Below are positions 16,325 through 25,042 of a stretch of 64,000 nt of DNA, in pieces (the first letter of the stretch is position 1; the number at the start of each line of letters is the position of its first letter). Source of the DNA: Flavimobilis soli (lineage in GTDB: Bacteria; Actinomycetota; Actinomycetes; Actinomycetales; Cellulomonadaceae); contig NZ_PDJH01000001.1 in NCBI RefSeq assembly GCF_002564025.1, positions 2,108,001-2,172,000 of the forward strand, in the 5' to 3' direction. The notes under the pieces were generated by a model. The model was not told the origin of the DNA. It did no database searches and worked only from the letters and a program-made list of their open reading frames with translations. A program made the position numbers and the translations under genes.

Positions 16325-16771
16325 ATGCACAGTCCCCGAGCTCGGTCCCGCCTGCGCCTCCTCGCTGTCATGGCGGTCGTCGTCGTCGCAGGTCTGCTCG
16401 GACGGTCGCTGCCGGGGCTCGTGGGCGACATCGTCGGCGGGCTGCTCTACGCCGTCCTGCTCTACCTCCTGCTCGCGCTCCTCGCGCCGCGTTGGCGGAC
16501 CGCGACGCTCGTCATGGCCGCCGCCGTGCTCGGCGTCACGGTCGAGCTCGTCCAGCTCACGGGACTGCCCGCCCGCGTCGGCGACCTGTGGGCGCCTGCC
16601 CACCTCCTGCTCGGCTCGACGTTCGTCCCCCGCGACCTCGCGGTCGCCGTCGCAGGCGCCACCCTCGCGGCCCTCACCGACCGCCTCACCCGCCGCGGGT
16701 CAGCTAGCAGTCCTCCCCGCGTCACCGCGGCCGGTGCGCCAGGCGAGGATGTCGAAGACGCGCAGAACTGA
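16325..16771 (+). CDS. DUF2809 family membrane protein with an altered C-terminus
   Basis: A 148-residue protein with about four transmembrane helices and DUF2809 features: LGRSLPGLVGDIVGGLLYAV, then LGVTVELVQL and LLGSTFVPRDLAVAVAG. Function unknown. The last 24 residues, after LTDRLTRRG, are hydrophilic and lie in the lower-GC segment that begins at 16699, antisense to the DUF6308 gene. The direct repeat at its 3' end recurs at 17550, suggesting that an insertion replaced the original tail. ATG at 16325. Confidence 0.75.
   Translation: MHSPRARSRLRLLAVMAVVVVAGLLGRSLPGLVGDIVGGLLYAVLLYLLLALLAPRWRTATLVMAAAVLGVTVELVQLTGLPARVGDLWAPAHLLLGSTFVPRDLAVAVAGATLAALTDRLTRRGSASSPPRVTAAGAPGEDVEDAQN
16679..16698 (+). 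repeat. Left 20-bp direct repeat flanking the DUF6308 segment
   Basis: Sequence gaccgcctcacccgccgcgg, identical to 17550-17569. It lies in the 3' part of the DUF2809 gene, encoding DRLTRR. Confidence 0.85.
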
Positions 16772-17347
16772 GATGTCCGAGCCGATCCCTGCGTCTTCGC
16801 GCAGAGCCTCCAGATAGGACGCGTTGGCTCCATCGTCAGCCGTCAGCCAGGCGTGCAACGGCCCCCAGTACCTTTCCTTCGTGATCGAGAGCGTCTCGTT
16901 CACGACTGAGTCGAGGATCGGGACGAGGTGCGGCCGCTTTCGCGCCATGAGCTTCGTCGCTTTCGTGGTCCCGATACCGGGGATCGCCACAAGGGCGTCC
17001 AGGAGTCGGCGCACAGGCCAGTCAGGGCCGATCTCCTCGGCACCCAGCGATGTGAGGTGGACGCCGTTGGGGATGGCCGCCAGAGCTGCACGCAGCGAGT
17101 CCCGGCGTACCTCCAAGATCTCGAGCGCAGCAGCGGGCTTCAGCGTCACCCCCAGCATGGTGATCGCGACGAGGTCGTCGGACGTGAACTCGTCCTGCAC
17201 CTCCGGGCGGTCGCCGCCCCCCGCGAGGCGCTCGAAGTGCGCACCCTCGAACGCGCCCGGCGCGAAGTAGCTGCGCAGAAGGGCGATAGCAAGGTCACGA
17301 TGGGTCGGGTCGAGAACGGTTGCGAGCGGAGAACCTTCGATGATCAT
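16700..17347 (-). CDS. DUF6308 family protein with helix-hairpin-helix motif
   Basis: A 215-residue protein. DALVAIPGIGTTKATKLMARK is a helix-hairpin-helix, usually a DNA-backbone contact, followed by RPHLVPILDSVV; these match my memory of actinobacterial DUF6308 proteins, which have no known function. ATG 17347 follows a GGGG-rich ribosome site; the open frame continues upstream without family character. Codon use and base composition are less GC-biased than in neighbours. Its end overlaps the convergent DUF2809 frame by 72 bases. Confidence 0.75.
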   Translation of the reverse strand: MIIEGSPLATVLDPTHRDLAIALLRSYFAPGAFEGAHFERLAGGGDRPEVQDEFTSDDLVAITMLGVTLKPAAALEILEVRRDSLRAALAAIPNGVHLTSLGAEEIGPDWPVRRLLDALVAIPGIGTTKATKLMARKRPHLVPILDSVVNETLSITKERYWGPLHAWLTADDGANASYLEALREDAGIGSDISVLRVFDILAWRTGRGDAGRTAS

Positions 17348-17549
17348 CAGCTGCCCCTTTGGCCGATGCCCCGCGTGGCTCAGACCGTCCCCGAACCAGC
17401 GGAGCGTCGTCGTCGACACGTGGGGATGCCGGTGCGTCGCACCCGTGTGTGCGGCGTGCCATGACCGTATCGCTGCGGTGCCGCCCGGGCAACGATCGTG
17501 TGGCGCAGGATCCGCCACCGGGCGGGTCCGGCTGCGGTGGTGCTCGCGT

Positions 17550-17569
17550 GACCGCCTCACCCGCCGCGG
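17550..17569 (+). repeat. Right 20-bp direct repeat flanking the DUF6308 segment
   Basis: Identical to 16679-16698. The frame through it would again encode DRLTRR, then continue GPARRTVDA, perhaps the original tail of the DUF2809 protein. Confidence 0.85.
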
Positions 17570-17593
17570 CCCGGCACGGCGTACGGTCGACGC

Positions 17594-18249
17594 ATGTCAC
17601 GAGCTGCCGGATGGCACGACGAGCTGCAGGGACGCGCACCGGGAGACTGGCCAGCCTTCCTGAGCGAGCACTCAGGGCTGCCCGGCCCGCGCGCGAACCT
17701 CCCGCTCGTCGACGCCGTGGCGGAGCTCGCCTCGCAAGCCACGATCGATGCGCTCCTGGACTCGGGCGACGAGTACCTCGTAATGTGCGCCGCAGCCGCG
17801 CTCGGGCGGCGGGCCGACGACCCGGCCGTCGCGGCCCGCGCGCGAGCCCTCGCCTCGGACGAGCGCTGGCGCGTCCGGGAGGGTGTCGCGATCGGCCTGC
17901 AGCTCCTTGGCGACAGGGACCTGCCCGCGCTGCTCGTGCATGCGGAGGAGTGGGCAGACGACCCCGACCCGCTCGTCGGGCGTGCCGCCGTCGCCGCCGT
18001 CTGCGAGCCACGACTGCTCCGCGGCCCCCAGGCGACGGCCGCCGCGCTCGCTCTGTGCCAGCGCCTGACCGCGCGCATCGCCGCGCTGCGTCGCGGCCCT
18101 GACGCTGGAGCGTGGCTGTCGCTGCCGACCCGGCCGCGGGCCTGCCCACGTTCGGTGCCCTCGACGTCGCCGACCCGGACGTCGCCTGGATCGTCAGGAC
18201 CAACAAGGGCAAGAAGCGCCTCGCCTCCCTCCTGCCGAGCCCTGCGTGA
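17594..18249 (+). pseudogene. Frameshifted HEAT-repeat protein
   Basis: From ATG 17594 the frame encodes HEAT-like repeats (WRVREGVAIGLQLLGDRD and similar) through RLTARIAALRRGP near 18100. The coding character then moves to another frame: from 18112 codons give VAVAADPAAGLPTFG and VAWIVRTNKGKKRL, ending at TGA 18247-18249, a typical C-terminus of this family. In the original frame the tail is low-complexity Arg/Pro/Ser to 18298 and overlaps the next gene. A small deletion around 18085-18112 is likely; a sequencing error is possible. Confidence 0.7.
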
Positions 18250-18294
18250 ACCCGTGTTGCCCCTTCCCCTGGGGCAGGGCCTAGCGTCCACGGC

Positions 18295-19134
18295 ATGACG
18301 AACTACGCATCCGCCGACCGGCTCACGACCGGAGACCTCGCCCGGGCTGCCGGGCTCACGACCAAGGCCGTCCGGCTCTACGACGAGCGCGGGCTCCTGC
18401 ACCCCGCACGCACGTCCGAGGGGTGGCGGCTGTTCGACCGCACGCAGGTGGACCGCGCACGGTTGATCGCGCTGCTCCGGTCGCTCGGCGCGCCGCTCGG
18501 CGTCGTCGCCGAGCTCCTCGACGCGGACGACGCCTCCGCCCCGACCGACCCGGGCGGCGTCCTCGGGGAGTTCGACCGGTGGTGGGCGCAGGAGCAGGCC
18601 ACGCACGCAGGCCGCGCGCCGCTCGCCGAGCTCGTGCGCCGCCGTCTTGCGGGAGAAGACCTGCCCGCGCTCGCAGCGGCGCGCAGGGAGGTCCCCGAGC
18701 AGCTCGTCCTGACCGTCACGTGCCGGACGGACGCGGCCGGGCTCCCGGACGCGCTGCGGCGCAGCGCTGGCACGCTCTTCGAACAGCTCACGCCCGACGA
18801 CGTCGCAGGCCCCGTGTTCACCGTCTACCGCGGACGCGTGACGCCCGACGGCGACGGCGAGGTCGAGACGTGCGTCCCCGTCGTCGCGCCGCTGCGACCC
18901 GCACGCGGCAGCGTGCTGCGCGTCGAGCCTGCCGCGACCCTGGCCGTCGTCACGGTCCCGGGCCCGCCCGACGCCGTCGGCTTCGCTCGCATGGTCGAGG
19001 TCCACGACGCGCTGTCGTCCGGTCGCTTCACGCTCGACGGCGCGGGTGGCGCCGAACCGTGCGGCCCGAACCGCGAGATCACGTACCCGCCGCACGAGGA
19101 GCAGCGGACCGACGTCGCGGTGCCGGTGGGCTGA
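18295..19134 (+). CDS. MerR-family regulator with GyrI-like effector domain
   Basis: A 279-residue regulator with an N-terminal MerR winged helix (TTGDLARAAGLTTKAVRLYDERGLL, then WRLFDRTQVDRARLI), a helical linker, and a C-terminal domain resembling GyrI-like/AraC effector-binding domains. Target genes are not obvious; the M50 peptidase gene converges from the right. ATG at 18295. Confidence 0.85.
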   Translation: MTNYASADRLTTGDLARAAGLTTKAVRLYDERGLLHPARTSEGWRLFDRTQVDRARLIALLRSLGAPLGVVAELLDADDASAPTDPGGVLGEFDRWWAQEQATHAGRAPLAELVRRRLAGEDLPALAAARREVPEQLVLTVTCRTDAAGLPDALRRSAGTLFEQLTPDDVAGPVFTVYRGRVTPDGDGEVETCVPVVAPLRPARGSVLRVEPAATLAVVTVPGPPDAVGFARMVEVHDALSSGRFTLDGAGGAEPCGPNREITYPPHEEQRTDVAVPVG

Positions 19135-19158
19135 GGTCCGCGGGCCGCGGGGGCCGTG

Positions 19159-19887
19159 TCAGGGCAGGAGGGTGGGCGCGATCCATCGCGCGCCCTGGGC
19201 GAGCGCGGCGAGCGTCACCAGCGCGAAGATCGCGACCCAGAGCCCGCCGGGCGTCCGCGTGAGCCGGCCGAGCACGTCCGCGTCGGAGCCGGTCGCGCCC
19301 CGGCGACGGCGCTGCACCTGCAGCTCGACGACCGCCCGCGGCGCGCCGAGCAGCAGGAGCCACACGACGGCGTACGCGGCACCGAGGCGCAGACCGTCGC
19401 TGCCCCACCACGTCACACCGACGAGGGCGACGAGCGTCACGAGCACCGTCCACAGCCCGTACCAGTTGCGGATCATGACCAGGACGAACACCGCCACGAG
19501 CACGAGCGCCCACAGGACGCCGACGGCGTAGCCGCGGCTCAGCCCGTACGCCGCCGCGAGCCCGACGACCGCGGGCGCGGTGTAGCCGGCGAACGTCGTC
19601 GCGACCATGCCGGGTCCGCGTGGCCGGCCCTTCGACACCGTGAGCCCGGACGTGTCCGAGTGCACGCGGATGCCCTGCAGCTGCCTGCCCGTGAGGAGCG
19701 CGACGACGGCGTGCCCGGCCTCGTGCACGGTCGTCACGCCGTGCCGCACGATCGACCACGACGGTCGCCAGGCCACGACGACGAGCGCGGCCGCTGCGGT
19801 CACGAGGACGAGCCGCAGGTCGGGAAGGTCGGACGGGGTGGTCGCCGCGGACCAGATCTGGCCGAGGACGTCGAGGGCTGTCTGCAC
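19159..19887 (-). CDS. M50B-family membrane metallopeptidase
   Basis: A 242-residue polytopic protein with the zinc-binding motif HEAGH at residues 55-59 inside the first helix region and about six transmembrane segments. M50B-like actinobacterial proteins resemble site-2 proteases but usually lack a PDZ domain, as here. The substrate is unknown. GTG 19887 with AGGA seven bases upstream was chosen over the longer frame from 19947, whose extra 20 residues are hydrophilic. Confidence 0.85.
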   Translation of the reverse strand: MQTALDVLGQIWSAATTPSDLPDLRLVLVTAAAALVVVAWRPSWSIVRHGVTTVHEAGHAVVALLTGRQLQGIRVHSDTSGLTVSKGRPRGPGMVATTFAGYTAPAVVGLAAAYGLSRGYAVGVLWALVLVAVFVLVMIRNWYGLWTVLVTLVALVGVTWWGSDGLRLGAAYAVVWLLLLGAPRAVVELQVQRRRRGATGSDADVLGRLTRTPGGLWVAIFALVTLAALAQGARWIAPTLLP

Positions 19888-19987
19888 GGTGCCATCCTGC
19901 CCGCCCACCCTGTGACCGGCCTGGTCACCGAAGGCCGGGAGGCGCACGTCACGTGGACGGGGGGAGGTGCTCGCGCGCGGCGTCTGA

Positions 19988-20221
19988 CATGATGGGACGT
20001 ATTCGGGCCGCGCGATCCGCCGGCCCAGCGTCGTGGAGTCGGCACGTCCCAGCGCAATCGCGGGTGCGTGCGAGCCTGAGTTCTCTCGCGGCGGACCCCG
20101 AACCCTCGGTCGAGACCGGACAGCCGGTCGGTGCCGAAGGCTGCCAGGAAGCAGCCAGCAATCAGGCTCGTCGCAGCCTCGTCCCCGCCCGTGTGCGCGG
20201 GAGACCTACCCAGAGAGCACC
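19988..20221 (+). promoter_or_regulatory. Long structured leader region of the DEAD-box helicase gene
   Basis: No credible gene occupies this stretch. Two perfect hairpins are seen: GACCGG/CCGGTC with a four-base loop (20114-20129) and GGCTGC/GCAGCC with a six-base loop (20139-20156). DEAD-box helicase mRNAs commonly have long regulated leaders (cold shock or autoregulation), which would fit. The transcription start is not identified, so part of the stretch may be promoter. Confidence 0.45.
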
Positions 20222-21787
20222 ATGCCTTCCACGCCTCAGTCCTTCGCGGACTTCGACCTGCCCACCGCCGTCGTCAACGCCCTCGCCAAGGACGGCAAGA
20301 CGACCCCGTTCCCCATCCAGACGGCCACGCTGCCCGACACCCTCGCAGGACGCGACGTCCTCGGGCGCGGCCGCACCGGCTCCGGCAAGACCCTCGCCTT
20401 CTCCCTGCCGATGGTCACGCGCCTCGACGCGACCCGTCCCGAGGGCCGCCGTCGAGCCGCCCGTCCGCGCGGTCTCGTGCTCGCCCCGACGCGTGAGCTC
20501 GCGTCGCAGATCGACGCGACCCTCGCCCCGCTCGCCAAGTCCCTCGGCCTGACGACGACCGTCATCTTCGGCGGCGTCGCGCAGTCCCGTCAGGTCAACG
20601 CGCTCGCGGCCGGCGTCGACATCGTCGTCGCATGCCCGGGCCGCCTCGAGGACCTCCTCGGCCAGGGGCACCTCACGCTCGACGACGTCGAGATCACCGT
20701 GCTCGACGAGGCCGACCACATGGCCGACCTCGGCTTCCTGCCCGGTGTGAAGCGCATCATGGACCGCACGCCCAAGCGCGGTCAGCGCATGCTCTTCTCG
20801 GCGACGCTCGACAACGGCGTGGACGTCCTCGTCAAGCGCTACCTGAGCGACCCGCTGCACCACTCGGTCGACTCGGCGCAGTCGCCCGTCGCCGCGATGA
20901 CGCACCACATCTTCGAGGTCGCGGACGCGGGCGTGAAGCGTGACGTCGTCACGCAGCTCGCGAGCGGCACCAACCGCCGCATCCTCTTCACCCGCACGAA
21001 GCACCAGGCGAAGAAGCTCGCCAAGACGCTCACCGCTGACGGCATCCCCGCCGTCGACCTGCACGGGAACCTGTCGCAGGGTGCGCGCGAGCGCAACCTC
21101 GAGGCGTTCTCGACGGGCGCGGTCAAGGTGCTGTGCGCGACCGACATCGCCGCGCGTGGCATCCACGTCGACGAGGTCGAGCTGGTCGTGCACGTCGACC
21201 CGCCGGCCGAGCACAAGGCGTACCTGCACCGCTCCGGCCGTACGGCCCGTGCCGGCCACGGCGGCGACGTCGTGACCGTGATGCTCCCTGAGCAGCGCGG
21301 CGACGTGAAGGACCTGACCCGCAAGGCGAAGATCACCGCGACGCCCGAGCGCGTGCGTGCGGGCGACGCCCGCATCGCCGAGCTCGTCGGCGACGTCGCT
21401 GAGCTCGTGGCGCCGTCGGCCGCACCGGCCGCGGCCCAGCCTGCGCCCAAGCAGCCGCGCAAGAAGAAGCCTGCGGGCGAGTCTGCTCGTGGCGCCGGTC
21501 GCGGCGCCCAGGGCGGCCAGCGCGGGCAGCGCAGCGAGGGTGGCCAGCGCGGCCAGGGCGGTCAGGGCGGCGGGCGTCGCTCGGGCCAGTCCACCGAGGG
21601 CGGCCGCGGCCGCCGCGGTGCGGGCTCGGCGCCGACGACGTACTCGACCTCCACGCCGTCGTCCAGCGGTTCGGGCCGTTCGGGGCAGGGGCGCACCGGC
21701 GGTGCCGCACGCTCGGGCGGGTCGCGCCAGGGCGCGTCCTCGGGTCGCACCCGCACGGCCGCTGACTTCTCCCGCGGCCGCCGCTGA
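20222..21787 (+). CDS. DEAD-box ATP-dependent RNA helicase
   Basis: A 521-residue RNA helicase with Q-motif region FADFDLP, Walker A GRTGSGKT at 50-57, PTRELA, GG, DEAD at 162-165, SAT (motif III) and HRSGRTARAG (motif VI). The tail from about residue 400 is Lys/Arg/Gly/Ser/Gln-rich and probably disordered, an RNA-binding type of extension found in RhlE/DeaD-like actinobacterial helicases. ATG 20222 was chosen; the longer frame from 20033 lacks family character. Role: rRNA maturation or mRNA unwinding under cold stress (family knowledge). Confidence 0.95.
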   Translation: MPSTPQSFADFDLPTAVVNALAKDGKTTPFPIQTATLPDTLAGRDVLGRGRTGSGKTLAFSLPMVTRLDATRPEGRRRAARPRGLVLAPTRELASQIDATLAPLAKSLGLTTTVIFGGVAQSRQVNALAAGVDIVVACPGRLEDLLGQGHLTLDDVEITVLDEADHMADLGFLPGVKRIMDRTPKRGQRMLFSATLDNGVDVLVKRYLSDPLHHSVDSAQSPVAAMTHHIFEVADAGVKRDVVTQLASGTNRRILFTRTKHQAKKLAKTLTADGIPAVDLHGNLSQGARERNLEAFSTGAVKVLCATDIAARGIHVDEVELVVHVDPPAEHKAYLHRSGRTARAGHGGDVVTVMLPEQRGDVKDLTRKAKITATPERVRAGDARIAELVGDVAELVAPSAAPAAAQPAPKQPRKKKPAGESARGAGRGAQGGQRGQRSEGGQRGQGGQGGGRRSGQSTEGGRGRRGAGSAPTTYSTSTPSSSGSGRSGQGRTGGAARSGGSRQGASSGRTRTAADFSRGRR

Positions 21788-21834
21788 CGTCCGCGCGGCG
21801 GCTGACGCCGCGCTCGCCCTCTTTCTCGCCAAGG

Positions 21835-21915
21835 GCCCTTCGGCGCTCCCCTTCACCGGGCGCCCCTCGGCGTTCCCCTTCGCCGAGCGCCCTTCGGCGC
21901 TCCTCTTCGCCGAGG
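21835..21915. repeat. Three tandem 27-bp repeats
   Basis: Three units (21835-21861, 21862-21888, 21889-21915) of the pattern GCCCTTCGGCG-Y-TCC, then YCTTC and CCGRGS, differ at a few positions only. They lie in the non-coding spacer between the helicase and msrB; no gene is apparent across them. Confidence 0.85.
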
Positions 21916-21929
21916 TAGGGCGTTGCGCT

Positions 21930-21978
21930 CGAGGTAGGGCCTTGCAGGGCCCTGTCTCGCGTGCAAGGCCCTACCTCG
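21930..21978. repeat. Perfect 17-bp inverted repeat with 15-base loop
   Basis: CGAGGTAGGGCCTTGCA (21930-21946) and its exact complement (21962-21978). A further CGAGGTAGGGC at 21911 makes a partial direct copy. It could be a factor-independent terminator for the helicase or a dispersed repeat element. Confidence 0.8.
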
Positions 21979-22153
21979 GCGTCGGTGTATGGGGGGATGC
22001 CCGACGGCGCGGCGCTCGTCCGGGGCATGCGCGGCGGTCTTGATGGCCGCCGCCAGCGTCGGGTCCGCCCGCTGGCGTCACACCGGCGGGCTCGGCGTCG
22101 GCGGGGGAAGATGTGGGGGCGCGACGGTGTTGCGCCCCCTGAGGAGGAAGCAC

Positions 22154-22555
22154 ATGACGTACGAGGTGAACAAGACCGACGACGAGTGGAAGGTCGTCCT
22201 GACCCCGCAGGAGTTCCACGTCCTGCGCGAGGCCGGGACGGAGCGCCCGTTCACGGGCGAGCTGCTCGACGAGGACCGCGAGGGCATCTACCGGTGCCGC
22301 GCGTGCGGTGCCGAGCTGTTCCGCTCGACCACGAAGTTCGACGCGCACTGCGGCTGGCCGAGCTTCTACGAGGCGACGCACTCGGACGCCGTCGAGCTGC
22401 TCGAGGACCGCTCGCTCGGCATGGTGCGCACCGAGGTGCGCTGCAAGAAGTGCGGCTCGCACCTGGGCCACGTGTTCGACGACGCGCCCCAGACCCCGAC
22501 GGGCAACCGCTACTGCATGAACTCGGTGTCGCTCACGTTCGAGCCCGACGCCTGA
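22154..22555 (+). CDS. msrB: Peptide-methionine (R)-S-oxide reductase MsrB
   Basis: A 133-residue enzyme that repairs oxidised methionine. Zinc ligands Cys48/Cys51 (CRAC) and Cys97/Cys100 (CKKC), the GWPSF substrate motif at 67-71 and catalytic Cys121 in RYCMNS are all present. Length is normal for a stand-alone MsrB. ATG 22154 has GAGGAGGA just upstream. A long palindrome follows the stop by 15 bases. Confidence 0.97.
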   Translation: MTYEVNKTDDEWKVVLTPQEFHVLREAGTERPFTGELLDEDREGIYRCRACGAELFRSTTKFDAHCGWPSFYEATHSDAVELLEDRSLGMVRTEVRCKKCGSHLGHVFDDAPQTPTGNRYCMNSVSLTFEPDA

Positions 22556-22570
22556 GCCGCCCGACCCGCA

Positions 22571-22623
22571 ACGACAGATCGCCCCGGCGCACACGTGAGG
22601 TGTGCACCGGGGCGATCTGTCGT
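22571..22623. terminator. Long palindrome A (24-bp arms), terminator-like, between convergent genes
   Basis: Arms 22571-22594 and 22600-22623 pair at 23 of 24 positions around GTGAG. The core GATCGCCCCGG...GCACAC matches elements at 22641, 48134 and the 62.2-kb array. It lies after msrB and before the end of the convergent MFS gene, so a bidirectional terminator role is plausible. Confidence 0.75.
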
Positions 22624-22640
22624 CTGGCGGTGGCGACCGA

Positions 22641-22677
22641 TCGCCCGTCTGCACACCTGAGGCGTGCAGACGGGCGA
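22641..22677. repeat. Palindrome B of the same family
   Basis: Arms TCGCCCGTCTGCAC (22641-22654) and its exact complement (22664-22677), nine-base loop ACCTGAGGC. Only 17 bases separate it from palindrome A, giving two successive hairpins. Confidence 0.75.
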
Positions 22678-22727
22678 CCTGTGGCCGGGAGGGGGTCGGT
22701 TCCGGCTCTCGGCCGACCTTGCGCGGG

Positions 22728-24479
22728 TCAGTCCTGCGGGGACCTCCGCTCGGGAGCGTCCGCCGCCTCGGACGCCGAAGCGCCCGACGCGTCGTCCGAC
22801 GCCGGAGCGGCCTCGTTCTTCTCCACCTCGGTCACGTCGACGACGCTCATCTCGCCAGCAGCCCCCTGGGCCTCCTCGCGGGCGAGCTGCTCCATGCGGA
22901 GCTCGAGGTTGGACTTGGTGCCGAGCGGCACCTCCTTGATGAAGAGGATCGCGACGAGCGTGATGAGCGCGATCGGTGCCGCGATGAGGAACACCTCGGC
23001 GACACCGGCGCCGTACGCGGACTCGACGACCTTCGCGATCGGCGCGGGCAGCTCGTGGACGTTGGGGAGGGTGCCGCCCGAGAGCGAGCCTCCGCCGTCG
23101 ATCCCGTGGGACGCGAGACCGGATGTGATGTCGCTCTTGATGCGCGCACCGAGGATGGCGCCGAGCACCGAGACGCCGAGCGCACCGCCGAGCGAACGGA
23201 AGAACGCGATCGTCGCGGAACCGGTGGACAGCTCGGCGGGCGACAGGGTGTTCTGCGCCGCGAGCATCATGTTCTGCATGAGCATGCCCATGCCGACGCC
23301 GATGATCGCCATGTAGACGCAGATCCAGCCGAGGTTCGTCTGGTAGTCGATCGTGCCCATGAGCGCGAGGCCCACCGGCATGAGGATGCCGCCGAGGATC
23401 AGGAAGACCTTGTAGCGGCCGCGCCGCGAGATGGCCTGCCCCGTCGCGATCGAGGACGAGAGCTGGCCGAGGATCAGCGGGATGGTCAGCAGACCGGAGA
23501 CGGTCGGGGAGTAGCCGCGGGCGATCTGCATGTACTGGCTCAGGAAGACGGTCGTGCCGAAGAGCACGACGCCGACGGAAGCGCTCGCGATGATCGCGAG
23601 CGTGACCGTGCGGTTGCGGAACAGGTCGAGCGGGATGATCGGCGCGGCGACGCGGGACTCGACCCAGACGGCGATCGCGAGGACGACGACGGAGCCGCCG
23701 ACCATCGCGGCGGTCTGCCAGGACGCCCAGTCGAACGAGTGCCCGGCGAACGTGACCCAGAGGAGGAGCGTCGAGATGCCGGCGGACATCAGGAGCGCGC
23801 CCCAGTAGTCGATGTCGACCCTCTCGGGACGGGTGAACGGCGGGAGGTGCAGCGTCTTCTGCAGCAGGACGATCGCGACGACGGCGAACGGCACGGCGAT
23901 GAAGAAGTTCGCGCGCCAGCTCACGGCATCGGTCAGGAAGCCGCCGAGGAGCGGGCCGCCGATCGTGGCGACGGCCATGATGCCGCCCATGTAGCCCATG
24001 TACTTGCCGCGCTGGCGGGGCGCGACGATGTCGGCGATGAGCACCATGCTCACGGCCGTGAGGCCGCCTGCGCCGACGCCCTGGAGGGCGCGCCACGCGA
24101 TGAGGGTGCCGCTGCTCTGCGCGAGACCGGCGAGGCCTGCGGAGACGACGGTGAGGACGAGCGAGAGCTGGACGATGACCTTGCGGTCGAACAGGTCGGC
24201 GACCTTGCCCCAGATGGGGGTGCTGATCGTGGTGGTCAGGAGGGTCGCGGTGACGACCCACGTGTAGGCGGACTGGTTGCCACCGAGGTCCGCGACGATG
24301 CGTGGCAGCGACGAGCTGACGATCGACGTCGACAGGATCGACACGAACAGGCCCATGAAGATGCCCGAGATCGACCGGAGGATGTCGGTGTGCGACATGG
24401 TCGAGGGTTCGCCGGGAAGGTGGTCGGGGCTCTGGGGCGCACCTGTCTGGGGCGCGGCGTGTGCGGGGGACTTGCTCAT
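22728..24479 (-). CDS. DHA2-family (EmrB/QacA) drug efflux MFS transporter
   Basis: A 583-residue permease with about 14 transmembrane helices. The N-terminal LSTSIVSSSLPRIVADLGG (motif D1 region), GKVADLFDRK (motif A) and GVGAGGLTAVSM/ATIGGPLLGGFL (motif C-like) identify a proton-driven multidrug exporter. The C-terminal 60 residues are acidic and cytoplasmic. The ATG at 24479 overlaps the MarR stop by four bases, so expression follows the MarR gene. Confidence 0.93.
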   Translation of the reverse strand: MSKSPAHAAPQTGAPQSPDHLPGEPSTMSHTDILRSISGIFMGLFVSILSTSIVSSSLPRIVADLGGNQSAYTWVVTATLLTTTISTPIWGKVADLFDRKVIVQLSLVLTVVSAGLAGLAQSSGTLIAWRALQGVGAGGLTAVSMVLIADIVAPRQRGKYMGYMGGIMAVATIGGPLLGGFLTDAVSWRANFFIAVPFAVVAIVLLQKTLHLPPFTRPERVDIDYWGALLMSAGISTLLLWVTFAGHSFDWASWQTAAMVGGSVVVLAIAVWVESRVAAPIIPLDLFRNRTVTLAIIASASVGVVLFGTTVFLSQYMQIARGYSPTVSGLLTIPLILGQLSSSIATGQAISRRGRYKVFLILGGILMPVGLALMGTIDYQTNLGWICVYMAIIGVGMGMLMQNMMLAAQNTLSPAELSTGSATIAFFRSLGGALGVSVLGAILGARIKSDITSGLASHGIDGGGSLSGGTLPNVHELPAPIAKVVESAYGAGVAEVFLIAAPIALITLVAILFIKEVPLGTKSNLELRMEQLAREEAQGAAGEMSVVDVTEVEKNEAAPASDDASGASASEAADAPERRSPQD

Positions 24480-25006
24480 GCGTGGTCCTTCTGGTCGGGC
24501 GTGGGGAGAGGACCGGCGGCACCGTCGGCGCCGGGGAGGGCGGACGCCGCCGCGGGGGCGTCGATCCGGTTGATGGCGTCGGCGACCGCGATGACGGCGG
24601 CCGCCGCGGTGTCGAGGTCTGCGGGGTCCCAGCCGGCGAACGCGGCGGAGAGGTCGGTCGTGAGGCGTGCGAAGAGCTGCGTGACCTTGGCGCGCCCTGC
24701 GTCGGTGAGGCCGACGGAGCGGCCGCGGCGGTCGTCGTCGGCGACCGTGCGCTCGACGAGACCGGCGGCGACGAGCGCGGAGACGTGCCGGGACGCGACG
24801 GACGTGTCGACCTTGAGGTGCTGTGCGAGGCAGCCGACCTGGGTCGAGCCGGCGCGCGAGAGGTGCAGCAGGAGCCCGATCGTCGCGCGCGGCAGGTCGA
24901 GGTCGTGCGACATGCGCGCACCGAGGGTCCGCTGCGCGGAGGTGAGCACCTCGAGGGCGCGCGCGAGGCCGATGATGTGCGGGGGGATCCCAGGTGGGGT
25001 GGTCAT
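24476..25006 (-). CDS. MarR-family transcriptional regulator of the efflux gene
   Basis: A 176-residue winged-helix regulator; VGCLAQHLKVDTSVASRHVSAL is the DNA-recognition region and DDRRGRSVGLTDAGR the wing. It begins at ATG 25006 with GGAG upstream; an ATG-less longer frame to 25096 lacks homology. A perfect 9-base inverted repeat 37 bases upstream is the probable operator. Confidence 0.92.
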   Translation of the reverse strand: MTTPPGIPPHIIGLARALEVLTSAQRTLGARMSHDLDLPRATIGLLLHLSRAGSTQVGCLAQHLKVDTSVASRHVSALVAAGLVERTVADDDRRGRSVGLTDAGRAKVTQLFARLTTDLSAAFAGWDPADLDTAAAAVIAVADAINRIDAPAAASALPGADGAAGPLPTPDQKDHA

Positions 25007-25042
25007 GGTGCTCCTTCGGGTGCCGGACCACGATAGGTGCCG

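Larger units (their letters stand above)
16699..17569. mobile_element. Putative 870-bp acquired segment carrying a DUF6308 gene
   Basis: The segment is bounded by perfect 20-bp direct repeats, sampled lines inside it are about 58-65 percent GC against roughly 73-75 percent around it, and it interrupts the 3' end of the DUF2809 gene. It contains one complete gene with its upstream region and no transposase or integrase. The pattern fits integration at a short att-like target or a repeat-mediated insertion. It could alternatively be old neighbour rearrangement with a chance repeat. Confidence 0.5.
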
